Positions 22,377-33,189 are shown, counted from the first letter of the stretch. The stretch: DNA of 64,000 nt from Glossina fuscipes (GCF_014805625.2 NW_023998520.1:462197-526196), one strand, 5' to 3'. Numbers and translations are program-made. The notes: generated from the letters alone by a model not told the origin.

Positions 22377-22862
22377 CTAGAATGACTCTAATACAACGAC
22401 TGCCAAAGTCGTATATATCGCCTCATTAGTAGAAAGAACTAAAGTTGGCTGTTTTTTGATATCCATGATATTTGAATTTAAAAACATGCACGATAGCGGA
22501 CTTTCTATCATAAAGGTCACCTTACCAATCCTGATTTCGGGGCGGCTTATTACAGCAGCACATAGAGTGCTACCTATTGCTCCTTGATACGGAGAATTTA
22601 ACTTTTCATTACGCATAACTTTTGATAACTTTTAATTAGAATTCACTGACGTAGAGACACCATTGCATTCGTCTATTTTGAACCTTTTCAGCACGTCTTT
22701 AATATACAGTTCTTGAACCATATCTGCTTGAAAATATGAGTTGAGTTGAGATTCTTCGCCTTTGTCTTTCACTGAAACAGAGCCTGGAAGTATTTCATAG
22801 AAATTATGTTCATTCTCTTTAACTTTATTTGAAATTCTTCCTTCAAGGAATTTAACATTCAT
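22377..22862 (-). pseudogene. Copia-type retrotransposon pol fragment
   Basis: The end of the reverse transcriptase and start of the RNase H of a Ty1/copia element can be read on the minus strand. First comes ELYIKDVLKRFKIDECNGVS with STSVNSN, the segment that follows the copia catalytic region. Then comes PYQGAIGSTLCAAVISRPEI, which corresponds to the family's YR.A(V/I)GSL.Y...TRPDI box, and finally QPTLVLSTNEAIYTTLA, matching the QP.VALSS.EAEY box with the Tyr kept. The catalytic YVDD part and everything upstream are missing or beyond recognition. A frame break at about 22620-22632 separates two pieces. Confidence 0.75.
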
Positions 22863-22991
22863 CTCTTAATTTAATAATTTATCTCTACCTAAAACCACGA
22901 TATGGTTAGCGGGTGTTCAGTGTAACCAACAGACACAACTTCTTGCAAAGAGAAGAGCGGTCGAAAATTTGCGAGGGACAAGAGAGACAAC
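22863..22991. other. Short spacer
   Basis: No feature recognised. Confidence 0.4.
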
Positions 22992-23333
22992 TTGACCCTC
23001 TCCTCTAAACACCTGAAACCGGCCTTTCCAACACCACAAGTCCACGAGGCGTTACACCATGCGTACGATATCTTTTATGCAGCAATGGCAGCACATGGTG
23101 GAATGGGGCATCAGCAAGCACGTGCAGGCAACTATAGTGGCACGGTTTGCCTTCTTGCGAGAAGCAGGATCCTGCAGCAGGGGCAGTATCCATCGGACCA
23201 ATTTGCTTGGACAGGAAGAAACTTCTGGGACAAAAAATATGTTGTTATTTCTTCAACTGATGATAGCAATTTCACAAACCCGTACTTTTGCCTAAAAAAA
23301 AGCCCTAGATACCATTGCAACATATTGTTATGA
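22992..23333 (+). other. Unassigned GC-richer open frame
   Basis: Overlapping open frames occupy this block on both strands, and the longest is 113 codons on the plus strand. The sequence is less AT-rich than its neighbours and contains ALHHAYDIFYAAMAAHGGMG, but I recognise no family. It could be an insert from a gene or from the copia element next to it. No product is proposed. Confidence 0.2.
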
Positions 23334-23619
23334 AATTCGCTTTTTACAAGATACAGTCCATATCACTGGATCGCGGAAATATTGTTCAAGAGAAATACAC
23401 TTCAAAGTTATTTTATTTACAATTATATTTCTTTAAATGTAGGATTATTTACAATTTATTTTTTTGGCAATACTTTCGACTGCTTAACTCTAATATTCTT
23501 TTTCTACTCTACTGTCTTTCACAAATATTCTATTTATATACATATTTGCCACCATATTACTAGCACCTAATTTTGTGACTTGATTTTTAATTCGTTAACC
23601 TGCTTTTGTTGGTGACCGT

Positions 23620-23722
23620 TTTCATCGGCCTGCAGCTGCATGACGCGGCTGCGAATACGCACTTTCCTTTTACGTGTCTGCTTTTCCGCTAATCGCTTTC
23701 ATCGGCCTGCAGCTGCATGACG
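23620..23722 (+). repeat. 27-bp direct repeat
   Basis: TTTCATCGGCCTGCAGCTGC followed by ATGACGC occurs at about 23620 and again at about 23696, 76 bases apart. The repeated word includes CTGCAG and CAGCTG. The rest of 23334-23790 is AT-rich with no gene. Confidence 0.75.
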
Positions 23723-23807
23723 CCTCACGAATGTACATTTAGTTGTAGAAAATGACTAGATTTGGGATTTCTGTAGCAATATATAGACTCTATCTCGATT
23801 CTACGCG

Positions 23808-24860
23808 ATGAGAATTTACTTGTCCTCGAACCCGCGCGCAACCGAAAACTTCATAAAGTCGAAATCATTAGCTAATTTATGTGCTATTTCCGCTAAATTA
23901 CATGAGAAACTGATCTCAGTTAGAGGTGTAATTTATGCCCCGAGCTTAAAGCATGTGTCAGAAGATGAAATATTTCGCGAAATGGGCAATGGAGGAGTGA
24001 CTGAAGTCTATAAATTCACTAAATTAAATGACGACGCAAACACTGGCTCTCCTACAGAAAAAGATTATTATGACCTTTGATCGCTGTCGGTTGATGTGGC
24101 TTGGTATAAATATAAAGTGAAACTCTACATTCCAAATCCCATGAGATGCAAAAACTGCTAACGCCTGGGTCATACGGCAAAAAGGCGCACCAGTGCTCCA
24201 CCTTGTGCTAACTGTGGTCTTCCTCCATATGCTGAGAGCTGTACGCGTAGTTCCTGCATAAATTGCAATCATCAGAACTCCGCAGTTAAGAAACAATGCC
24301 CACGTTTTATACAAATGCGTGAAATTTTAAAAATTAAAACAGAAAAGTACTGCAGAATGGGCGAAGCGAGACGAAAGTACCGGGAAATAAACCCATCTGC
24401 AACCCAAAGAATTGACAAAAATAATACCTACGCTGCTGCCGCCTCGCAAATCGAGCCTAGTAAGCCTTCAACTGCAACTCCTTCCAATGACAAACCTGTT
24501 CTACCATCAGCCAAAAATTATACTGCGAAGCCAGTCCCACTAGCCGCAAAAGATAATATTGACAAAAACAAAACAACAGCAAATATTGAAAAAATTAAAA
24601 CAACAACACTTATCCTAAAATCTAATAAACTAAATTCTCCAGAATTAACAGTTCTCAATTCTAGTCAACAAATTACAAGTTGTAATAAATCCAATCTTTC
24701 ATCCCTTAAACAACCTTCAATTTTAAATTATTCACGTGCGTCCACTCGTTGCACTTCAAATGTACGCAATCACCTAAGTACACATTATTCTGCTGCTGAG
24801 AACAATTTATTCACGCAAAATTCTTATAGTGACCTTTTCGACGCTGACATGTCAACATAA
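23808..24860 (+). pseudogene. LINE ORF1 (Gag-like, CCHC zinc knuckles)
   Basis: ORF1 proteins of I-clade elements coat the element RNA and carry it to the nucleus. The N-terminal part (23808-24080) is open for 90 codons. After a stop it continues with PNPMRCKNC, a TAA where a Gln codon would be expected, RLGHTAKRR, then PPCANCGLPPYAESCTRSSC and INCNHQNSAVKKQCPRF, which together make three Cys/His knuckles. The last part (24315-24860) is open for 181 codons and becomes Ser/Thr/Lys/Asn-rich, as is common at the ORF1 end. Two disabling changes (a stop at 24078-24080 and one at about 24161) are enough to explain the break, so decay is modest here. Confidence 0.78.
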
Positions 24861-24919
24861 TCCACCTACCACTCCGTTTCCATGTGACTAAAATTAAATA
24901 AAGGTTTTCAATTTCTACA

Positions 24920-25557
24920 ATGGAACATTAAGGGATTTATTAATAGTTTTGATGAACACCGTATGCTCATAAATGATTTAAATCTAACCTTTATATCCCT
25001 TTAAGAGACCCATAGTAGAAGCTCTTTTAATCTTATTCCACGCAAGTTATATACTGGATATTTCATGAATGCTGTTCAAAATTCATATTGCAAACAAAGA
25101 GTTGCTGTTTTTATAAGATCAAGTATACCTCAAAAGCGCATAAATTTAAGCCCACACTTACAAGCCGTAGCGATACAAATAACCTTAAACACAAAAGTTT
25201 ACAGTGCTTTCGCTCTATATCCCACCTTCGCAATCGTTTTCTCAGCAAGAACTCTACAATTTATTCTCCGTTCTTTCCCTCCCCCCCCCATTAATTATAT
25301 GCGGCGACTTTAATAGCTGGAATACCATCTGGGGCTCAACAGCGAACAGCATTCTTGGTACTCTTTTAGAAAAGACCTTCATTCAAAGCAATCTCTGCAT
25401 TTTAAATGATGGAAAACCAACGCACTTTTCAACTGATCACAATTTTTCACATATTGATTTATCATGTTGCTCTCCATCACTTCTTCCTTTGGTTTCCTGG
25501 TCTATGTCTGATGATCTACATAATAGTGATCACTTTTCAATCATAATCGATCGTTAA
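24920..25557 (+). pseudogene. LINE ORF2 endonuclease domain (APE type)
   Basis: The domain nicks target DNA to prime reverse transcription. It starts LQWNIKGFI-like near 24918 (read as FYNGTLRD in another frame because of a shift), has ETHS around 25009 in a segment with one stop, then after a frameshift near 25240 the strongly typical LIICGDFNSWNTIWGS (Asp and Asn pair) and, at the end, NSDHFSIII (the SDH motif). The order of catalytic motifs E, GDFN, SDH is that of apurinic-type LINE nucleases. At least one stop and one frameshift are present. Confidence 0.78.
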
Positions 25558-25691
25558 CTTTCAATGTCCCCTGTTACTCTAGCAAAACAGGCCAAATTCC
25601 TTCTAGATAAAGCAGATTGGACTCCAAATAGGCCGAGTCATTTCTGAATTCAAAGCCATTTAACGGGAACTGCAACCATGATGTTGCTATT

Positions 25692-27871
25692 ATGTCTAAA
25701 GCGATTCGCACGGCTGCTCATCTTTCTATTCCTCAATCCAACAGCTCTTTTAAACGAACTAGGGTTCCTCGGTGGAAAAACCCGCTTTCGTTTTTGAAGA
25801 AAAATAAAATGGATCTATGGCACCGCTTTAAGAGATGTCCTGGTCATGATCATTTGTTATTATACAAAAAGGCCCGCGCACTATTCAGGAAGGAATTAAG
25901 AAAATCAAAAGCACTTAGTTTCCAACTATTTTCGAAAAGAATTCACAGAAATACATCAATGAAAGTTATCGGGAAGAAAATCAACAGACTCAATAGGACT
26001 TTAAACCTGAACGAAATTTCTGCCATCTGCACTCCCAATGAAACTTTAACTGACGTAGATGAGATTTCTAATTACTTTCGAAAAGTGTGGTGCGAATACT
26101 CCTCTGACAGCAACTTTTCCATTGCTTTCGTCGAAAATAAAAGGACTCCAATTTCTCTTTCAAATTGTATTGACGGATGGGCCACCTTCCTGGAAAATTG
26201 CGTATCTACCTTAGAATTTAAAAGTTGTCTCTCTATATCGAAGCGGAGGACACCTGGTCTAGACAGCATCTCCTACCAAATGATCAGTGCTCTGTCTAAT
26301 TCAAGTAAAAAAAATTACTGGACCTATATAATACGGTATTTTTAACTGGCCATATATCCTACATGTGGAAACTAGCAGCAGTTGTCCGAATTGGATTACC
26401 ACCCAATCTCTCTTTTATCTTGCCTCTCAAAAGTATTGGAAATTATTATGTCATTTAGATTACCTTGGTTTCTTGAGTACAAGAACCTGATAACAAAGCT
26501 ACAAGTTGGTCTTAAGCGGGGTAGAGGGTGCATCGACGCTCTTTTACATATTGATTATTTTACAAGCAAAGTGATTTCCGAACGGAATCATGTAACAATT
26601 CTCTCAATTGATTTCGAAAGACATTTGAGTTGGTCTTCATGTTATTTTAAGACTCTTGAAATCATGGAATGATAGACCCAAATTCTTCACCTACATCAAA
26701 TCATTCATGTCGAATCGGCGGTTGAAAGTTAGAATTAATAATCATCTTTCTGATTCCTTTCCGCTAATGAATGGCATTCCGCAAGGAACTCCTCTCTCTG
26801 TCACGCTTTTCCAGATCGCCTTCAACAAAATTAGCAAAATTCTTTGCCGTGTACCGAGAATCGAACATTATCTCTACGCGGACGATGTATACATTTTTAC
26901 AAAAGAGAAAGATAGCACGAAGGCAATTAACATTCTCGGATCTATTGGACGGGAGGTCTCCTCATGGGCAAATTCCTCAGGGGCTAAAATTTCTGTACAA
27001 AAATCAAGAAAAATGCGCATTTGTCGAAGGCAGATGTGCGATGCAGGAAATCTACTGATGCATATTAATGACTTACCAGTACAAAACGTGCAGACGCTCC
27101 ATATTCTCGGGTTCACGTTTTTCAACAATTATCGTTGGAAAACAAACTGACTTCGGTTAAAAAATTCTATTTTAACAAGGGTAAATTTCATACAGTACGT
27201 TGCTTGGAAAAAGCTATGGGAATATCACCAATATTGCTTACCTTACCAAAATGCTTGTTTTAAGCAAGATTGACTATGCTTTAATAATTTATGGCAATAA
27301 CTGCAAATCTAATATCAACACCCTCAAACCGGTCTATCACCAAGCCTTCAGAGCAAGTTGTTATGCTTTTCGGACGACGCCCATAAATAATATTATAATT
27401 GAAAGTGGTCTCCCAACTTTAGAAAATAGACTTTATGAGGTAAAAGCCAAAATAGTCCCCAAGCTTCTTAATTCAAACAAATCTATTCTCGGTAATAGCG
27501 TGAGAAAGATTATTATTGCAGAGAAAATTCGAAAGTCACCATCTGCAATTGACTATTGTTTGTACATCGCAAAGGAATTGAACATTCCTTTAAAAGTTTT
27601 GCGCTATTTTGGTGTTAAACCTCCATGGATTTTCAAAGACTACACTTTTGGCATTTCGCTGTCTATACCCAAGAAAGAAGATACTCCAAATTACGTTTTC
27701 AGGAATCTGACTTTTGACATTTTGCTGTCTATGCACAAGAAAGAAGATACTCCATATTTCGTCTTCAAGAATCTGATAGCTGAAAAAACCCAGTTACTGG
27801 AGAGTACCGGTTGGAATCTTTTATACACGGACGGCTCAAAATCATCTGGTCTGCTGCTTCTGCTTCTCTAA
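25692..27871 (+). pseudogene. LINE ORF2 reverse transcriptase and start of RNase H
   Basis: Motifs in order: RRTPGLDSISYQMISALSNS (the PGxDxI box), YHPISLLSCLSKVLEIIM, VGLKRGRGCIDALLHIDYF (with the GFRxGRG box altered to GLKRGRG), LSIDFERHLSWSS (the first catalytic Asp region, where D.A.AFD is decayed), NGIPQGTPLSVTLFQIAFN and HYLYADDVYIFTKE (the YADD catalytic pair intact). The downstream frame 27200-27871 leads to LLYTDGSKSSG, the opening of RNase H, and then breaks. Only about ten residues of RNase H survive, and most of that domain is deleted. The frame changes several times (about 26346, 26656, 27150). Confidence 0.85.
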
Positions 27872-28059
27872 TTATGGGTGATGTCATGGAAAAGTTGGAT
27901 CCTCAAAGATAAACTGGAAGAAAAGGTAAAGAGAAAGTTACAGAAGGAAATCTACAATACCATCATCAGCACTACTCTTTTATTAATCCTCAATTAACTC
28001 CACCTTTATATCCAAGAAATGTTGAGAAAACCAATATCCAAACATATTCGAGAATTGGC

Positions 28060-28345
28060 CTTGGTCAGACAATTGTAACTCATCAATGGATCTTGAAGAA
28101 GTCTTCCTCCCCAATCTGTGGACAAATTCTCACTGTAAAGCACATTCTCTGTGACTGCCTTAACTTTACCTAGAAGTATTGCATTTGGAACGTTTAACCC
28201 TACGGACATTGTACAATCAGCTACAGAGCAGAATATCAATACAATGTATTACTTTATCAGAACTACTAGGCTCAATGTGTAATGTACTTTTATAAATTAG
28301 AGCCGATAGCCTGTGTTGCTAATGCTCCATGTCTAATATTCCATT
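28060..28345 (+). pseudogene. LINE ORF2 Cys/His tail and 3' UTR
   Basis: Reading RIGLGQTIVTHQW, then SPICGQILTVKHILCDCLNF, this is the C-terminal cluster of ORF2 followed by a stop. The 3' untranslated end starts at about 28299 and is the best anchor linking the other truncated copies to this element. Confidence 0.65.
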
Positions 28346-28770
28346 TTTAGATTAAAAACAAGACTTACGCCGCGTCAGATTATGTATTTCATCAAAGGAG
28401 ATTGTTTGCTCGTTTTCAAGTTAATATTATATATATATATTGATAAATTGCTTATTACTATTCTATTTTAGATTAGAATAAAAGTTAAGTCGACCTCTCC
28501 GGTCAACGCCTCAGCACCATGAAAATGATTCGCTCTACTCCAATGGTAAGTTTTTGTGTTTATCTCTGCCTTATTTCTATTTAATGTTAGAAAAACCAAC
28601 AAGTATAAGGCGATGACTGGCGCCCCCAATTATATGCCGCCAATTACCGTTTCATTGCGCCAGATTATCTGAGTATCACGCAAGCATACGCATGCGATAC
28701 TTCTATTGGCGAATGATAAGTTTGTGGTCATGTTTATATACAAAATTCAATAACAACAACACTTTCCTTT
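28346..28770. other. No recognised gene
   Basis: Contains an ATG-started short reading at 28518 with a GTAAGT-like donor (28549-28554), and TGGCGCCCCCAA at 28618, which resembles the first bases of a gypsy primer site. Neither has enough context to call. Confidence 0.3.
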
Positions 28771-28880
28771 AGCAGATATCAGCACATCAGCATTGAATTT
28801 AAGTTTAGTTTATAATGGTGTAGGCCTAAAGGAGCCTAAAGGCCATTCAAAACAATTGGCAACGCACCTATCACGGTACA
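28771..28880 (+). repeat. Second copy of the 3' region of the transposase-like element
   Basis: AGCAGATATCAGCACATCAGCA, then AGTTTATAATGG, GTAGGCCTA and GGCAACGC.CCTATCACGG, match in order the minus strand of 37430-37655 (last exon start and downstream). About 100 bases present in the other copy are missing here. Two copies in 9 kb make the family repetitive. Confidence 0.6.
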
Positions 28881-29504
28881 CGGTACCTCAAGATTGGTGT
28901 GGAAAGCCGTGCTTATATGCTTAATCTCTCTTTCTCTGCTATTATCTGTCACGTAATGAAATACCAATCCTGATCGGAACTTGTGCATCGGTGACAGCGT
29001 TATTGTTAAATATACATATTGTTTAATATATAAAGGTAGACAAACTTCCATTGCAAATATATCTATATATCATCGCTCTCGTACGAGTGCATCTGTTAAG
29101 CTTCGTGAAGTTTACAATAAATAAGATAAAAACGTGAAACGTAGAATGTTTAATCTTTTCGCCTATTTCCAATACCTCCATTTCCCTATTAAAAATTGTG
29201 AACAGTCTTAACACATGCCAAATACATCTTTAAGCAGAAATGTACAAAAACGAAAAGTAAAATATTATCTTGCAAGCCATAGCAAATATTACTCTGCGAT
29301 TTCTTAAAACCATCAAAAGTATACACAAAGCAAGGTAAAACATCATATTAGTTTTTATCCTCGCATGGATTTCTTGTTCCTTTAATTTAAATTAAAAATT
29401 GTGATATGCACCGCTACTAACAATTTCTCTGAAATAATAATTCAGTTGGTACTTTTATATATGTAGCTCTTTAACGGCTGAATACCAAAGCGAAGGCCAA
29501 CTTT
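28881..29504. other. No recognised gene
   Basis: AT-rich. Open frames on the minus strand (28836-29051, 29023-29214) show no known domain. Confidence 0.45.
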
Positions 29505-29660
29505 CAGCTACGTATTATTATTATTATTGCTTTTATTAATTTCGCCACAGAAATAAATTCTAAGACTAAACTCTTAAAGCACTAGCATCTTCGGCTTTTA
29601 TTAAAAACTCTACCGCACTTCAGATTCGAACCCGCGACCATTGACTTGCTAGGCTAGACA
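29505..29660 (-). mobile_element. tRNA-derived SINE with LINE-like tail
   Basis: Minus strand: a possible A-box area near CTAGCCTAGCAAGTCAATGG, a clear B box GGTCGCGGGTTCGAATC, GAAGTGCGG, then GATGCTAGTGCTTTAAGA, GTTTAGTCTTAGAATTTA and a (AAT)n tail at the low-coordinate side. The body after the tRNA-like head follows the I-like LINE 3' end (GTTGCTAGTGCTCAATG, TTAGTCTAAGAATTCA, AATAATAAT) with short gaps. Confidence 0.7.
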
Positions 29661-29907
29661 AAGGAATTTAAGTTGTTGGTCGATAAATGTGATTCTAGAA
29701 AAAAGGGTGTGAAAAACTACATTCTATAAAGCATTGTAGTTTCATGCATAGTGAAAAGGCAAGAGAAAAAAATAAGCATTTTTAGGAAAGAAAATTACGA
29801 AATAAAAATTTTTTGGCATTTTATAAGAAAAAAAAGCAACTTTGAAAATTTCATTAAAAATTGTGTAAAAAAGTCTGTTATAAACAAAAGAAAAAATATG
29901 TCAATAC
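29661..29907. other. Spacer
   Basis: A-rich with no recognised feature. Confidence 0.4.
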
Positions 29908-30066
29908 AACGAATTCGTTGTACGACCAGAGAATTCGTTATACGACCAGAGAATTCGTTGTACGACCAGAAAAGTTTGTTGTACGACCAGAGAATTCGTT
30001 GTACGACCAGAAAAGTTTGTTGTACGACCAGAGAATTCGTTGTACGACCAGAGAATTCGTTGCTAG
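29908..30066 (+). repeat. 20-bp minisatellite, about eight units
   Basis: Unit GAATTCGTTGTACGACCAGA repeats head to tail, with two units reading AAAGTTTGTTGTACGACCAG instead. Since 20 is not a multiple of three, all frames cycle through the same peptides, which explains the long repetitive open frames here. They need not be coding. Confidence 0.9.
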
Positions 30067-30611
30067 TCGAGATTCCTCGCCTTCGCAGGCGGGTATTTCT
30101 AAAATTTTATTAATTTATACGTTTGAAAAAAAGAACAAGAAACTGATCTAAATAAGGGATGAATTGCACTTTGCAATGCGCATTGCGCACTAACTGTCAA
30201 AATAAATTTGATCGTGTGTATTTGAATGTAGTTGAACACGTTGCTTGCGCTGCGTTGTGCGTCAACGGAAGTTTTTGGCAAACGTTTAAAAATTTTGGGT
30301 GGGTTGTGTTTGGCAATCAAAGCAGACTGACGTGTTTATAAGTAATAACACGAAATCATATGGTTTTATATGCTGTGAAAAACAAATGGATTGATGCAAA
30401 AATGAAATAAAACTCGCGTTAAACTACTACTAAATAAATTGCAAAAAAGAAAGGGTATTATCTTTGGTTTTTTTCATCATAAATGAATACTATATTTTGT
30501 TTCTATACTATAAATAAATGTTATGTAATTATAAATGATTGTTTTATTTCTGCTTTATTGAAAAATAAAATTCATTTTTTCATTACATTTATATATCAGT
30601 GATTTTTTATT
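30067..30611. other. No recognised gene
   Basis: Includes the palindrome TGCGCATTGCGCA-like string near 30177 and AT-rich DNA with AATAAA near 30565. The palindrome might belong to the end of the Harbinger remnant on the right. Confidence 0.3.
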
Positions 30612-30960
30612 TAAATAAACTTCATTATGATTAAACCGGGGGTTTTGGTTTCAATAATATTCAAAATAGTGTAAAGATGAGAGACATTGATGGCATTATT
30701 TTCCGATAATGTTGCCTTGCGTAGCGACCTGCCATGGATTTTCACAAAATTACGTAGAGCAAAGTCGACTTTGCCTGCAACTATTGCAGCGTTTTCGGGA
30801 TTCATGTGGATGTGGCTTAACCGCACCCTTCAATGAGACGCCAATACACCGCGTTTTCGATTGTTCTTCTTCCCCGGGATAACCCTTTATAGTAGCGTGC
30901 CATCGCAAGGTGGTCAAAGGACCATAATGATCCAAACGAAATCGTTACACATCTTCTGGA
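30612..30960 (-). pseudogene. PIF/Harbinger transposase C-terminal remnant
   Basis: In the Harbinger superfamily a DDE nuclease cuts and joins the element, and its last catalytic region is an Arg-Arg-x-x-Glu-Asn-Ala-Phe-Gly box. On the minus strand one frame gives KGLSRGRRTIENA. After a one-base shift the other gives GVLASH, a stop, RVRLSHIHMNPENAAIVAGK and FALRNFVK, following the family layout ENAFG(I/V)LAxRWRVxxxPI...PE.A..IV...LHNF. The catalytic Glu of the ENAFG box is still encoded. The upstream part of the protein is not readable in the window. No terminal inverted repeats could be placed. Confidence 0.62.
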
Positions 30961-31680
30961 AGTGCTTTGAAATCTCACCGATTTTTGCATAAATTATGAT
31001 TGGAATAGGTTCTACATCGTGTTAATTACCACACCTTGCATGAATTATGGTTGGATGCGAAATTTCAGTAAAATTCGGCACTTTTAAATTGCAAATAAAA
31101 ATATAAATTGATAATGGGCATGAAAATCTTCTTTGTGTTGCATGATTAAAATACGCCTTTAAAGTTAGGCAGATTGTACATGTTTTTTGTTTTTTTTTTT
31201 TGTTTATAGTAAAGAAAACCAACACTATCGCATAATGATTTTTTATTTAAAAGAGTAATATAAATATACAGTTGGGTGTGCATATCAATCATTTGTATTT
31301 ATCTAATATCATTGATTGTAAACTTGACTTTCACAGTTTGAGCAATTCATTCTTCGAGTGGTCTGCGGAAGAAGCCGCCTTAATTACGCCTTGGAATTTT
31401 CCTTTAACCATGATAACTCGCAAAGCGGGTGCAAAATATTCTCATTTTCCATAGCTTTTTCTGCATTTTTCGAAAAACGCAAGCGACGACGCAGCTAACA
31501 TAGAGTTGTTTGCCACGTTGTTCTCAAAATTTCTTGAGATCACCATCATGCTGATAATTTCGCCCTTTGTCTGCTTGTTTTAATCAATAAATCAGAAAAC
31601 GTTCTTCAAATTACATTTTTTACTTGTTTTTAATAATTGTGTTTATTCAATTAAAAAAGCAACAGCTAATTATGGTATTG
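30961..31680. other. No recognised gene
   Basis: AT-rich. The open frames at 31022-31225 and 31272-31454 have no domain I know. Confidence 0.45.
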
Positions 31681-31822
31681 CGCAACCAAACGGTTGTTTA
31701 CATATTGAAAATAAACCTGCACGCAACCAAACGGTTGTTTACATATTGAAAATAAACCTACACGTAGACAAATAGCTGTGTTTATATATTGAAAATAAAC
31801 CTACACGCAACCAAATGGCTGG
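31681..31822 (+). repeat. 41-bp tandem repeat, about 3.5 units
   Basis: Units start at about 31681, 31722, 31763 and 31806. Each contains CAACCAAACGGTTG (a short palindrome, varied in the third unit) and TTTACATATTGAAAATAAAC. The last unit is partial. Confidence 0.85.
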
Positions 31823-32519
31823 AAATGAAAAAGATGATAATAGTTGTTTGGATGTAGCACAGCAATAATAATACAAAAGACGTGTTTAATTTGTGTTAAA
31901 AACATTTAAGTATGTGACAATAAGAGAGAGAAAAAAAAAATTAATCGAATTGATGATGAGAAAAGAAATCGTTATTGATTGATATGGAAAATGTGATATA
32001 TATTAAGACGTGTAGGAAGTAGAAAATATAACTTTTCGAGAATTTATTGACAAAACATTATAAACAAAACATGTGTTTAGGTAAATTAATTAATATTTGA
32101 AGAGACAAAATTTCTACATACAATGTCCTAAATGAGAGTGATACGACGAAAGTTTTCTTAGCTATTGTGAAGAAATGAAACTGGGACGCCGTGGATGTGC
32201 AGGTTTTATTAAGTTTCGCTTTACACCCTTCTAAAAGTTTAACTAATTTCTTCAAAATGTGCAAAATGAGAAATAGAGAAAATGTCGATTCTTGCAAAAA
32301 TCAAAATATAGGTTCTCCCAACGTGTTATTATCATTTGGTAAGTGGCCACACGATTAGAGTTGACTTTCATTAAGTGAATTGAGAAATTTAGTTTTGCTT
32401 GATTTTAACATTATTTATTTTCGCTTATTTTCTTCTTTTAGGTCGCAGACGTTTTTTAAATTTTTTGAAACGTTTCCCTGCTATCTATGTCTTTCATTTT
32501 AATTAACACTCCGATTCAT
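31823..32519. other. No recognised gene
   Basis: AT-rich. A minus-strand frame at 32058-32297 is hydrophobic and Leu-rich but unassigned. Confidence 0.4.
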
Positions 32520-32905
32520 AGGTTCGATGCAAATAAAGAATTTCTCGGATTAACAGGATATTATAGAAAATTAATTAAAGATGTTTCTTATTTAGCAAAA
32601 CCATTCACGAAATATTTAAACAGAATGCAAAAATAAACACTAACGACGTTTTTTATCAAAAATCTTTCGATATCCTTGAAAGGACCCTGACATATCATCC
32701 CAACTGTAAGTAACGTGCTCCGCTTCACGAATTAATCTTTCGGCGTATTACGCAAACCATACACTGAAACTAACTATAGCCCAGATGAAAAGGAATTGTT
32801 AGCTATTGTTTGGCACACCAAATATCTTCCATCCCAGAGCCATTTTTATACAATAAATAAAAATTTATTCATGACGATATAATATAACAATTTTTGGACT
32901 CCAGA
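32520..32905 (+). pseudogene. Gypsy/17.6-type reverse transcriptase and RNase H fragment
   Basis: The readable pieces are EFLGLTGYYRKLIKDVSYLA, the connection region between polymerase and RNase H in gypsy-type Pol, and, after stops and shifts, NYSPDEKELLAIVWHTKY, the RNase H box with its Glu. The wording is that of the 17.6/297/gypsy lineage rather than the lineage of elements A to C in this window. Polymerase core, protease and integrase are not readable nearby. It is a decayed fragment. Confidence 0.75.
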
Positions 32906-33189
32906 AAACGCGAAAGCTAAACGTACAAGGCTTAACCAAAAAAAAAAACGGACAACTGAATAGAATCGAACATTACAACAAAATTCTTCACATCATAAAT
33001 GTTACAAGGAAACAACCAACCTCTTCAAAACATATAAGCATTACTAGTACAACCGAGAATAGATTTCTACTGGATGCGATATGTAAAGCTTTGCTTTAGT
33101 AAAAGAAAGAAGAAATTGTCTTAATCCTTACCTTAAACGCAAACGCGAGTTTATCAATATGTTACGGTTGAAGTTTATAGCCGAGTCTA
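32906..33189. other. Decayed retroelement spacer
   Basis: Probably the remains of the integrase part between the RNase H and envelope-like pieces, too broken to read. Confidence 0.3.

Larger units (their letters stand above)
23790..28345 (+). mobile_element. I-like non-LTR retrotransposon, nearly full-length but broken
   Basis: About 4.5 kb on the plus strand with an ORF1 bearing CCHC knuckles (23808-24860), an endonuclease (24920-25557), a reverse transcriptase (25692-27150), a downstream region with the start of RNase H (about 27800-27870), a Cys/His tail (about 28060-28170) and the 3' untranslated signature GATAGCCTGTGTTGCTAATG at 28306. It carries many stops and frameshifts. The 3' signature matches 12484-12600, 40550-40655 and 41425-41520. 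Those other copies end in (AAT)n, while this one loses the tail after about 28345. Confidence 0.85.

Noticed and set aside
23005..23323. Minus-strand Cys/His-containing frames as a zinc-finger protein
   Set aside because: Cysteine spacing is irregular and overlapping frames on the other strand are equally open.
28618..28629. Gypsy primer-binding site TGGCGCCCCCAA
   Set aside because: Only the first eight bases fit and no LTR end precedes it.
29751..30151. Repetitive 96-120 codon frames as a repeat-containing protein
   Set aside because: The 20-bp minisatellite keeps all frames open by arithmetic, with no conserved domain, start context or homologue.
29908..31822. Tandem repeats as a CRISPR array
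   Set aside because: The genome is eukaryotic, units are directly tandem without distinct spacers, and no cas-like gene is near.
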